Part shown: positions 26,477 to 34,109 of the stretch, one piece after another
Layout of the letters: every line of letters starts with the position of its first letter
Numbering within the stretch: the stretch's first letter is position 1
Assembly: GCA_015232575.1 (NCBI GenBank)
Contig: JADFZL010000010.1
Span: forward strand, 207,794-271,793
DNA: 64,000 bases
Direction: 5' to 3'
Source: Candidatus Rifleibacteriota bacterium
GTDB taxonomy: Bacteria > Muiribacteriota > Ozemobacteria > Ozemobacterales > Ozemobacteraceae
Program-made: the position numbers and the translations under genes
Notes under the pieces: generated by a model
Told to the model about the DNA's origin: nothing
Seen by the model: the letters and a program-made list of their open reading frames with translations, nothing else
The model's database searches: none

Positions 26477-27171
26477 ATACTTCAACCACAGTAAACATTG
26501 ATCTGCTGAAGAAAGTAAACGCAATTACTGAAAAGAATCTTCTGAAAATGATTGAAAAGATTCTTCATGCCTCTGCTGAACAGGGCCCGTTCGGAGTTGC
26601 CATGATTGAGGCTGCTCAGGCAGAGTTGCCGAAAACCGAATGCGCAAATTGCGGCTCATGCTGTAACTCAATTTCAATATTTTCAATTGAATATCATAGA
26701 ATCATGCGCGATTTAATGACAAGATATTCTCCAGATCGTCTGAAATTGCTGATTCGCGATGGATTGGACATTGAAAAACGTTTTGCAGTAACAGAGGAAA
26801 CGGACGTTCCCGAAAGACGAATCAGATGTGTATTTAGAAATCAGGATGCGGGAATATGTACCATTCACCCGGTCAGACCGTTCCCATGTAGGTTATATGG
26901 AATCCTGAAATTCGATGGTACACGCGAATGCAAAGAAGTTCGCGAATTATCTCCCTGGAAGCCTCTGAAAGAGGAAACGCTCGATCAGCTTCAGGTTAAA
27001 ATTGCCGCCAACTCTGAACAACACCAGGTTTTTCCCGATTCGGACGAAATATCATTTTTTCCGTTTGAATTCTGGCTTTTCAGATATTCTCTGGGCATAG
27101 AAAATGCACTGAAAATTTACCGTGAAGTAATTATTCCGTCATCAACACCACTAATCAAGCTTTGGAAATAA
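26473..27171 (+). CDS. YkgJ-type cysteine-cluster protein
   Basis: 232 aa, overlapping the preceding stop by 4 nt (ATGA), so co-translated with it. Residues near 55-62 read CANCGSCCNS, and further on come RIRCVFRNQDAGICTIHPVRPFPCRLYG. This is the CxxCxxCC...C...C...RPxxCRxY pattern of the YkgJ/CxxCxxCC family, thought to bind a metal or iron-sulfur cluster. The biochemical role of the family is unsettled. No signal peptide is present, so it is cytoplasmic. The link to the O-antigen-ligase-like gene is through operon structure only. Confidence 0.8.
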   Translation: MNTSTTVNIDLLKKVNAITEKNLLKMIEKILHASAEQGPFGVAMIEAAQAELPKTECANCGSCCNSISIFSIEYHRIMRDLMTRYSPDRLKLLIRDGLDIEKRFAVTEETDVPERRIRCVFRNQDAGICTIHPVRPFPCRLYGILKFDGTRECKEVRELSPWKPLKEETLDQLQVKIAANSEQHQVFPDSDEISFFPFEFWLFRYSLGIENALKIYREVIIPSSTPLIKLWK

Positions 27172-27248
27172 TGTTAATACCGCTTTTTGATGTTAATGTT
27201 TCTATCAAGAAGCAAAAGAGTTTATCAACTAATTTAGCTTTAATTTGC

Positions 27249-27294
27249 TGTCATTTCGACCAAAGGGAGAAATCTCGCATTTGAGATCTCTCCC
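27249..27294. repeat. Dispersed inverted-repeat element, copy 6 (short form)
   Basis: TGTCATTTCGACCAAAGGG followed by AGAAATCTCGCATTTGAGATC; the right arm is cut short. It lies between the convergent genes ending at 27171 and 27338. Confidence 0.7.
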
Positions 27295-27337
27295 TGTATT
27301 TACAAATCAAATGAAGGTTCCACGCGGAAAAAGGGTA

Positions 27338-29326
27338 TCAGCCCATCTGACTTTGAAGCATCAGGAGCCGTCTTTTGACTTCCTGTGCCGGATTTGCCTT
27401 CAATCCATCGCTGATGCACTGTTTCGAAGATTTGGAATCTCTTCTTTCGAAGTAATATAACGCCATGTACAAGTGAGCTTTCCCTTCAGCGCCGCTTCTC
27501 GACAATTCCTGGTTCAATGCGTTGAGACCACAACCGGCAGCTCTTGCTGAAGCTTTTTCATCACCCAATCTGAAAAGATGCGATGAAAGTGCAAGCCATC
27601 CACGCCCGACTTCTGCCAGATCTTTTGCCTGCATAAAGTATCTCAGCGCATGAAATTCTGAACCTCTCCGCAGAAATTCTTCCCCGAAGGAAATAATACC
27701 TTTTTTCCCTCCGGAACCTGGAATAGCCATCATTTCAGCAATCTGGGCGGAAGTAATCTGACCATTTTTTACAGCCGACACTTCGATAAGCACGCGTTTA
27801 ATTAGTCCTGCAGTTTCCGGATCAAGATTTTTAGTCGGAATATTCTTCAGGCGCTCAATTCCATCTTTCGATTTGCCCTGGCAATACTGTGCAAGGGAAA
27901 GAATAACCTGTGCTCTGGCGTCAGTTTTATCAATTGCAAGAACATTTCCTGCATAAACACCAGCATATTCCGGATTAAAGTTTACGGTAAGGTAAAATCT
28001 TGCGAGATTCAGATGATTTTCCGGGTTTTCTTTTGCAAATTTTACAAGTTTGAGAAAAAACTGTTCTGCACCTTGAAAATCAAGACTTTCCATCTGACAT
28101 CTTGCCAGCATTGAGATGGCAAGCTCATCGCCGGGCATTGAGTTTACAACTTCCTTGAGTATTCTTGCCGCAACTGAAAAATGCTCAGTTCCCATCGCAA
28201 CTCCGCCAACAAGCCTTGCGACCTCAACTGGCGAAGTGGCATTCCCAACTTTATTGTAAATATCAAGAAATGAAGAATACGTTTCCTTTGAAAGCAGAGG
28301 TTTGATCTTCATCAAACCTTCTCCAAACTGTCTCACACTGCCGTCATACAGGAAAAGAAGGCTTTTGAAAACACTTGTTTCCAGAAATTTCCTGTTGTCC
28401 CTTTCCTTAACTGCTATTTCTTCTGCCTGAGAAAGATATTTTCCCGCTTTTTTAAGTTCATCACGTTCAAGACAGTATTTTGAAAATTCAAGGTTTACTG
28501 CAAACGAATCTGAATTTGCATCCAGGAAGTCCTGGACTTTCCAGCTTTTAGAATTCTCAGCCATCGGAGGAACCGGAACAGCTGTTTTCTGTTCGGACTT
28601 TGCGGCGAAATTCTGTGGAGGTGTGTCTTCTGCAGGTAATATCTGCGGACCAGCAACACTGGATTTTGGATCAGCGGCAACAACATTTTCCTGATATTGT
28701 TGTGGAACAGATTTCTGTTGTATGTTCTGGTTCTGGTTCTGGTTCAGAATTTGATTTCGATTTTGGTTTTGATTCCGGCTTTGATTCTGACTTTGAATTA
28801 CGTTCTGACTGGGTGATTCGCCAGCACCGATTAATAGTCCTTCTTCCGGGGCAGAATTCGCAACTGCCTGATTTCTTGGATGAACAATTCCCATTATCAG
28901 CGATTTGGCTTCCTGATGTTCCGGTTGCACTGTAAGTATCCAGTTAAGGTGTTCACGGGCTTCAGAAGTCTTCTGCATTCCAATAAGACACTGTGAGTAA
29001 AGAAGACGTGCGTTAATGTTATTCGGAAAGGTATCGAGAATTTTTTGAAAGTGAAAACATGCATCAGAATAAACATTCGTAGCAAGAAGCGACTGTCCCA
29101 GGCGGAATCTTGGTTTTATCTGATCTGGTCTGAAATTCAATGCTGCCTGAAAAGCAAGAATTGCAGCATTATGTTTTCCCTGCTCGAATGCTTTTTCACC
29201 AGCTGCAATAGCACCGGAATAATCACTCCAGGCGGCTTTGGCAGAGTTTGCCATAACTGTTGGAAGTAATTTGCACACCCAAAGGGTCAATATAATCAGT
29301 ACTATTATCGGCAAGCGAAATTTCAT
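27338..29326 (-). CDS. Exported TPR protein with Asn/Gln repeat linker
   Basis: 662 aa. GGAGG lies 6 nt before the ATG at 29326; an earlier ATG at 29332 abuts the ribosome binding site and is unlikely. The N-terminus is a signal peptide or anchor (PIIVLIILTLWVC). Residues about 40-150 are tetratricopeptide repeats (AILAFQAALNFRPDQ; ACFHFQKILDTFPNN). Residues about 174-204 are a low-complexity Gln/Asn run built on repeated QNQN and RNQN units, a flexible linker. The remaining 450 residues are further TPR-like helices. It is probably a periplasmic scaffold for protein complexes. It sits between two Wzy/TPR genes, upstream-adjacent on the same strand to the one ending at 29449, which suggests a shared envelope polysaccharide or glycosylation role (inference). 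Confidence 0.7.
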   Translation of the reverse strand: MKFRLPIIVLIILTLWVCKLLPTVMANSAKAAWSDYSGAIAAGEKAFEQGKHNAAILAFQAALNFRPDQIKPRFRLGQSLLATNVYSDACFHFQKILDTFPNNINARLLYSQCLIGMQKTSEAREHLNWILTVQPEHQEAKSLIMGIVHPRNQAVANSAPEEGLLIGAGESPSQNVIQSQNQSRNQNQNRNQILNQNQNQNIQQKSVPQQYQENVVAADPKSSVAGPQILPAEDTPPQNFAAKSEQKTAVPVPPMAENSKSWKVQDFLDANSDSFAVNLEFSKYCLERDELKKAGKYLSQAEEIAVKERDNRKFLETSVFKSLLFLYDGSVRQFGEGLMKIKPLLSKETYSSFLDIYNKVGNATSPVEVARLVGGVAMGTEHFSVAARILKEVVNSMPGDELAISMLARCQMESLDFQGAEQFFLKLVKFAKENPENHLNLARFYLTVNFNPEYAGVYAGNVLAIDKTDARAQVILSLAQYCQGKSKDGIERLKNIPTKNLDPETAGLIKRVLIEVSAVKNGQITSAQIAEMMAIPGSGGKKGIISFGEEFLRRGSEFHALRYFMQAKDLAEVGRGWLALSSHLFRLGDEKASARAAGCGLNALNQELSRSGAEGKAHLYMALYYFERRDSKSSKQCISDGLKANPAQEVKRRLLMLQSQMG

Positions 29327-29448
29327 TGTCATCCTCCGAAACTATTCTCATTCAATCATACATCGACCAATCTGCACTGATAGTAAAACAGAATTTTGAA
29401 ATCTTCCGAAAACAGAAATAATTTCGTGTTAATCAGTGTATTCTGTGG

Positions 29449-31332
29449 TTAAAAATCATTTTCAGAGTAAAGTTTCACAGGTGATGTGGCAAAGTTCGCA
29501 CCAGTTGAGATCTTGAGCAAAAGTTCTTCGCGTGCAGATTCAACTTCTTTATATTTGAGATATACATCGTGAAATCCCGGAGATGATTTCAGGGCTTCAT
29601 CAAGCTGGGCAATGGCTTCAAGAGTCTTCCCCCGGCTGGAAAGAGCCAGTGCATATTCGAGTCTGAATGCTTCTGCAGCCGGATCAAGTTCGATAACTTT
29701 GTGAAAAATGCTTTCCCATTTATTATTGCCCGAGGAAAGGTAAAACCGTGCTTTTGCAAGCCAGAATAGTGCCTCATTCGGATTCAATGAAATTGCTTTG
29801 TCAATGCTTGTTTCTGCTTTTTCAGGTTCTTTTGCTGAAATATGGCAGAAATGACGCTGAAAATATATCTGGGAATTCGCAGGAGAAAGGAATTCTGCTG
29901 TTTCAAGAGCTTTTATTGCTTCAATGGTTTTGCCTTCGCCCAGCAGCCTCTGAGCGGAGTTTAATAAAATGTTTGTGTAGTAGAATTTTCCACAGAATAC
30001 TGAAAAAACAATGATTCCAGAAAAAATGAGGTACATGTTTGCTGTCTTTTTCAGTTGATTTTTTGTTTCAGAAATAAAAAGAGATATGTCTTTTCTGAAC
30101 AGTCCTGCAGAAACGATTGCAATAACTACAGCTGTTGGAAAAATACGAGAAGAAAAACCGCTTATATTGTTCAGGATAACAGCACTGAATACTCCCGCTG
30201 AACACGCTTCAAAAAACTCTTCTCTTTTTTTGGAAAAAATCATCTGGAAAATTCTCAATAAAATCGTCAGACATATCAGTCCAAAGGCAGCAAATGCCAC
30301 CGGACCGCATTCAATATACATCTGCATGAATTCATTGTGTGCATAAAGTGGATAATCACCGCCAACTACACGGAACTTTGGATAAATAAGACTGAAGGTA
30401 TGAAGGCCATAACCTGTGAGTGGAACATCCGGCAAAGCTTTGATAATAGCTTTGTTGATAAGAGTTCGCTGTGAAAATGTCATGTCAGATGGCCTGAAAA
30501 TGCTGAACATACGGTATTTGAATGGCCCGGCGAAAAAAACAACTGTCAGCAAAAGAAAAAGTGCTATCAATATTTTCTTGTTGAAAGATATTTCCAGAGA
30601 AGGTTTTTTGACAGCCAGAAAGACCATCAAACCACAGAATGAAGCGATATATGCACCACGGCTGAAAGTAGTAAAAAGAGCATAAGCAGAGATAAACAGA
30701 GTTCCGGCAAATAAAGTTTTTACTGATTTCTTTTCAGTGGAAACAACTGTGCCCATCAGAAGAAATGGAAAAAACATTGAAAGAAATGCTCCAAAAATGT
30801 TCGGATCAGAAAAAACTCCTGTACTGCGCGTTTTGATAACATCACGAAGATTTGGATCAATCCAGGTGGCAGGGATGGGTATTTCCTGAAAATAGTCTGA
30901 AATTCCAAACAAAGAATGAATTACACAGGCCGTACAGACAACAACGAGAAAACTGTTTGTGCTATCCTTGAAAAACAGCATGCTTTCAAAGAAAATAAGA
31001 ATAAGCGTGAGAAGTTTCAAAAATGAATAAAATGATGAAGAAGGATCTATTGAAAAGTAACATGAAATAAAACACGTACCGATCCAGATGCAGAGAAAAA
31101 CAAGTAATAACCTGAAAGTAAGTCTGTCAGCGGTTGAAGAAGCGCCTTCATGTTTTTCCGTGCTGTCAGTCGTTTCTGGTGATGCTCTTCTGAAAAACGA
31201 AATCAAAATTCCCGACAAAAAAATAACTGAAATTATCTCTACCGAAAAAACGCTGAAAAGTTCATCCGAAAGATACATGATTGGTAGAACAACCAGAAAA
31301 TAAAATATCGAAATTAACCAGGCAGTTCCCAA
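29449..31332 (-). CDS. O-antigen ligase/polymerase (Wzy_C)-like membrane protein with C-terminal TPRs
   Basis: About 627 aa starting at TTG (31332), with AGGAG 7 nt upstream; an ATG at 31368 exists but has no ribosome binding site. There are roughly ten to twelve transmembrane helices up to about residue 430. Wzy_C features are ALFTTFSRGAYIASFCGL and YPLYAHNEFMQMYIECGP, with a periplasmic histidine in the same place as the protein at 23525. The C-terminal 170 residues are TPRs (TIEAIKALETAEFLSPANS; ALFWLAKARFYLSSGNN). Probable role is polymerisation or transfer of a lipid-linked glycan at the periplasmic face; the substrate is unknown. The gene downstream at 27338 lies about 120 bp away on the same strand. 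Confidence 0.82.
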   Translation of the reverse strand: MGTAWLISIFYFLVVLPIMYLSDELFSVFSVEIISVIFLSGILISFFRRASPETTDSTEKHEGASSTADRLTFRLLLVFLCIWIGTCFISCYFSIDPSSSFYSFLKLLTLILIFFESMLFFKDSTNSFLVVVCTACVIHSLFGISDYFQEIPIPATWIDPNLRDVIKTRSTGVFSDPNIFGAFLSMFFPFLLMGTVVSTEKKSVKTLFAGTLFISAYALFTTFSRGAYIASFCGLMVFLAVKKPSLEISFNKKILIALFLLLTVVFFAGPFKYRMFSIFRPSDMTFSQRTLINKAIIKALPDVPLTGYGLHTFSLIYPKFRVVGGDYPLYAHNEFMQMYIECGPVAFAAFGLICLTILLRIFQMIFSKKREEFFEACSAGVFSAVILNNISGFSSRIFPTAVVIAIVSAGLFRKDISLFISETKNQLKKTANMYLIFSGIIVFSVFCGKFYYTNILLNSAQRLLGEGKTIEAIKALETAEFLSPANSQIYFQRHFCHISAKEPEKAETSIDKAISLNPNEALFWLAKARFYLSSGNNKWESIFHKVIELDPAAEAFRLEYALALSSRGKTLEAIAQLDEALKSSPGFHDVYLKYKEVESAREELLLKISTGANFATSPVKLYSENDF

Positions 31333-31397
31333 AATAATTCTCCTGTAAAAACATATCTGCATAGTCAAGCAATAAATTTAGAAAATCTACTTTAAGT

Positions 31398-31414
31398 ATA
31401 TCATTATATGATAT
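31398..31414. promoter_or_regulatory. Inverted repeat and TATAAT-like box in divergent promoter region
   Basis: ATATCAT-TAT-ATGATAT is a 17-bp perfect inverted repeat with TATAATAG directly to its right, between the TTG start at 31332 and the ATG at 31455. It could be an operator over a promoter for the Hpt gene. AT-richness makes chance possible. Confidence 0.3.
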
Positions 31415-31454
31415 ATAATAGAAAAAGTCTGAGAAATTTTCTGTGGGGACATAT

Positions 31455-33605
31455 ATGGAAACGGAAATGCGTTATGTTCTGAAGGTTTTTATATCAGAGA
31501 ACCTTGATTTGCTTGAATCCATCGAGCAAACGTTTAATTCCCTGGGAAAACTTTGCCCTGATTCGTCAGAATCGAGCAAGTGTCTGAATAACCTATTCTG
31601 GCTCTTTCATTCCCTGAAAGGCGGGGCGGCGCTTTTTAATCTGAACAATGTCAAACTCGTCACTCAAAAAAGTGAAGATTTTATTGACCATTTCAGACAA
31701 AACAAAATCAAGGTAGAATCTGAACATATTTCAGTTATGAAAAATGTTTGTGAATTTATAAGAAAAAGCCTCACGCATGTTTCCATCGAATTCAATGATC
31801 TGTTATTTGATTTTGAAGCAAATAAATTAGCTGAAGTTGTTGCTGCCCAGATGGCTTCCCTGAAAAGTGCGAAAAAGGACGAAGTTCAGGAAGTTTTTAT
31901 TAAGTCAAACGGAAAAACACCGACAAACCTCTTTTCACAGCCGGATAACCCGCTTCTTACTGAGAAAATAAGTCATGAAAGTTTCAGTCTGTCGCCAGAG
32001 GTAAGAATGAAATTTCTCAGCGAAGCCGAAAGAATGCTTGATGATATAGTCTCATTTGTAGAGGTTTTTCATAATTCAGACAAGCCAAACGAGGATTACG
32101 TTGCCCTTTTCAAGACAATTCACTCTTTTACCGGCTTGGCAAATTTCCTGGATTATCCAGAGTTGTACGCTTTTTCAAAAAACCTTTCAATAATATGTGA
32201 CGCTGTAATTAACAATAATGTTTCCGAAGAAATTACGAAGGTTAGTGCTGTTCTTGTCAGCAGTGTGGTTGAAATAAAGCGTAAGATGAGAGAACCCGGC
32301 TTTTTGAAAGGCGGAAATATTTCCTTTGATGATTCTATTAAATATTTCATTGATTCTCTTGCTGCTACAATAAGGAAAGAAAACCCTTCCGGCGGAATGA
32401 AGAGATCTTTGGAAAAAGTTGCGGCAAGAGACTCCAGAAAAGAACATCATTATTCAACACTTTATGAAATGGACATTTCGCTTACCCAGGAAATGATGAC
32501 AGAGTTTGTCAAGTCATCAATGGAACTTCTTACCCAAATTGAAGAGAGTCTGTCTGTCGTAGATCACAACCCGGTTGCTCTTGATAAAATTGAAAATGCA
32601 ATGAAGGCTTTTCATTCGTTTTCCGGGCTGGCATCTTTTTTTGGATATAAAACATTTTCAGATGTTTCTAGGCTTGCAGAGATAGTACTGTTTCATGTAA
32701 TCAAGAACCCCAGTAAGTCTCAATTTGCAGTGCTGCAGCTCATTAAATCAATTCTCGCCGATCTGAGAGCGAAATTGAGGAATTCTGCTGACGCCGATTC
32801 TTCTGTAACTCATGAAAGCACCTTTAAGAATCTTATTTCGATAGAAAATTATCTTGACTGTTTTATGAAAGAGTCAGAAAAAGCCCGCCTTCTGCACCCT
32901 AGAAATACACTGTCCGACCTTTTTCCCCAGATTAATTCAGATACATTCAAAACTTTTACTGTTCAAAGATCAGATGCATTGAGAGAATTGCTTAAAATGT
33001 TAAGAACCAGTCCTGGCAACACTCATCTTCTGGAAAATGTTGCAATGGAACTGCAAGCTCTGAAAAAAAATATTTCTTCTCTTGTTGAATCCTCTATCCA
33101 TCCTTTGCCCTGGAAGCATCCTCTGCAAGCGCTGCGAATACTTTGCCAATCTGCGGAAATATTTGCCGGACGTATTTTCAATCAGAATTTAACTTATCTT
33201 GAAGATTCTGTACTAGACACGATTGCGTATTCTCTTCAGGAAATTGAGAAACTTATCAGTGATTTTTATTCCAGCCGGCTTACATCTGAAATTAATTATA
33301 AACTCTTCTCAAAATTATCCGTAAATTGTTCGATATTCAGAGAGAAAGATCTTCCATCATTTGACATGCTGGTAAAAAAAATGGAGCGAAAGGAATTTCA
33401 GAATATAGAGAACATTAATCTTTGTATTGATTATCTTGAGGATCTTGAAAATACCAGTAATGCTCTAAATAGAAGCAAACTTGCTGAATCATTTTTCGGT
33501 CTGCGGAATCTCCTTTCCGAATTCCTAAAAGAGATCGACAGACCTTTCTCTCAAGTATTCATAGAATTCAAAGAAAAATATCAAAAAATGCTTACAACGA
33601 ACTAA
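31455..33605 (+). CDS. Multi-Hpt-domain protein, kinase-less CheA paralogue
   Basis: 716 aa; the ATG at 31455 has GGGG 6 nt upstream. The N-terminal histidine phosphotransfer (Hpt) domain has WLFHSLKGGAALF with phospho-accepting His52. Two further Hpt-like bundles follow, with TIHSFTGLANF and AFHSFSGLASFF, both keeping a histidine at the same position. The remainder is helical. No dimerisation, HATPase or CheW-like domain exists, so it cannot phosphorylate itself. The protein is collinear with the first 700 residues of the cheA-like gene just downstream, so the pair arose by tandem duplication. It may act as a phosphate acceptor or buffer for that kinase. No CheY, CheW or receptor gene is in the window. 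Confidence 0.8.
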   Translation: METEMRYVLKVFISENLDLLESIEQTFNSLGKLCPDSSESSKCLNNLFWLFHSLKGGAALFNLNNVKLVTQKSEDFIDHFRQNKIKVESEHISVMKNVCEFIRKSLTHVSIEFNDLLFDFEANKLAEVVAAQMASLKSAKKDEVQEVFIKSNGKTPTNLFSQPDNPLLTEKISHESFSLSPEVRMKFLSEAERMLDDIVSFVEVFHNSDKPNEDYVALFKTIHSFTGLANFLDYPELYAFSKNLSIICDAVINNNVSEEITKVSAVLVSSVVEIKRKMREPGFLKGGNISFDDSIKYFIDSLAATIRKENPSGGMKRSLEKVAARDSRKEHHYSTLYEMDISLTQEMMTEFVKSSMELLTQIEESLSVVDHNPVALDKIENAMKAFHSFSGLASFFGYKTFSDVSRLAEIVLFHVIKNPSKSQFAVLQLIKSILADLRAKLRNSADADSSVTHESTFKNLISIENYLDCFMKESEKARLLHPRNTLSDLFPQINSDTFKTFTVQRSDALRELLKMLRTSPGNTHLLENVAMELQALKKNISSLVESSIHPLPWKHPLQALRILCQSAEIFAGRIFNQNLTYLEDSVLDTIAYSLQEIEKLISDFYSSRLTSEINYKLFSKLSVNCSIFREKDLPSFDMLVKKMERKEFQNIENINLCIDYLEDLENTSNALNRSKLAESFFGLRNLLSEFLKEIDRPFSQVFIEFKEKYQKMLTTN

Positions 33606-33649
33606 ATTAAATGGTAATGCAAGCGTTTAACTGGTAAAAAAAAGAAACT

Positions 33650-33760
33650 GATTTTTAACCACGGAATACCACAGATTTTTGAATGAAAAGAATAGACACT
33701 GTAGCAATGTTGCTGAAGAAAAGAGATATCTCGCGCAGAGACGCAGAGGCACAGAGAAAA
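33650..33760. repeat. Short dispersed motifs in the gap between the Hpt and cheA-like genes
   Basis: ATTTTTAACCACGGAATACC (33650 on) recurs in inverted sense near 19054 (TTCCGTGGTTAAAAAT) and near 29440 (TTCTGTGGTTAAAAAT). A second stretch, CGCAGAGACGCAGAGGCACAG, follows near 33735. These resemble the common ACCACGGA/ACACAGAGG dispersed repeats of bacterial genomes. No gene is present between 33606 and 34109. Confidence 0.45.
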
Positions 33761-33868
33761 ACAGAAATAAAATCGTGTTTTTTTATCTGCTCAGCAACAA
33801 AAATATAATCATTGTGCGTTAACATACTCACACAACAAATAAAACGGGTGTAGTATTTGAAAATCGAA

Positions 33869-34025
33869 GAGCACAAAGTGCTCGGCTGGCGAGAGGATGA
33901 CAGAAACTCCCAGCACGTGTGTAGTGTTTGAAAATCGGAGAGCACAAAGTGCTCGGCTGGCGAGAGGATGACAGAAACTCCCAGCACGTGTGTAGTGTTT
34001 GAAAATCGGAGAGCACAAAGTGCTC
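33869..34025 (+). repeat. 71-bp tandem repeat leading into leader element C
   Basis: GAGCAC-AAA-GTGCTC occurs at 33869, 33940 and 34011, exactly 71 bp apart. The first two are followed by GGCTGGCGAGAGGATGACAG and ACTCCCAGCACGTG instead of the full element, so these units carry hairpin 1 only. The third leads into the complete three-hairpin element. Confidence 0.85.
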
Positions 34026-34087
34026 GACCGCGGGGAGTGAGACGGTCGAACTTGTTCGACCGGCGAGAGGGGGCGCGTGCCCCCTCT
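34011..34087 (+). repeat. Three-hairpin GC-rich leader element, copy C (cheA-like gene)
   Basis: GAGCAC-AAA-GTGCTC (34011-34025), linker GACCGCGGGGAGTGAG, GGTCGAA-CTTG-TTCGACC (34044-34061), AGAGGGGGC-GCGT-GCCCCCTCT (34066-34087), then an A-run with AAGAG and the ATG at 34110. Stem 1 differs from copies A and B with pairing intact. Stems 2 and 3 equal copy A. Confidence 0.85.
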
Positions 34088-34109
34088 AAAAAAGAGACAA
34101 CGAACTAAA

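Noticed and set aside
33655..34018. Minus-strand frames with repeated peptides such as CSPIFKHYTRAGSFCHPLAS
   Set aside because: They translate the 71-bp tandem repeats and lack a ribosome binding site.
33869..34025. CRISPR array at 71-bp periodicity
   Set aside because: The whole period repeats, only about three units exist, and there are no spacers.
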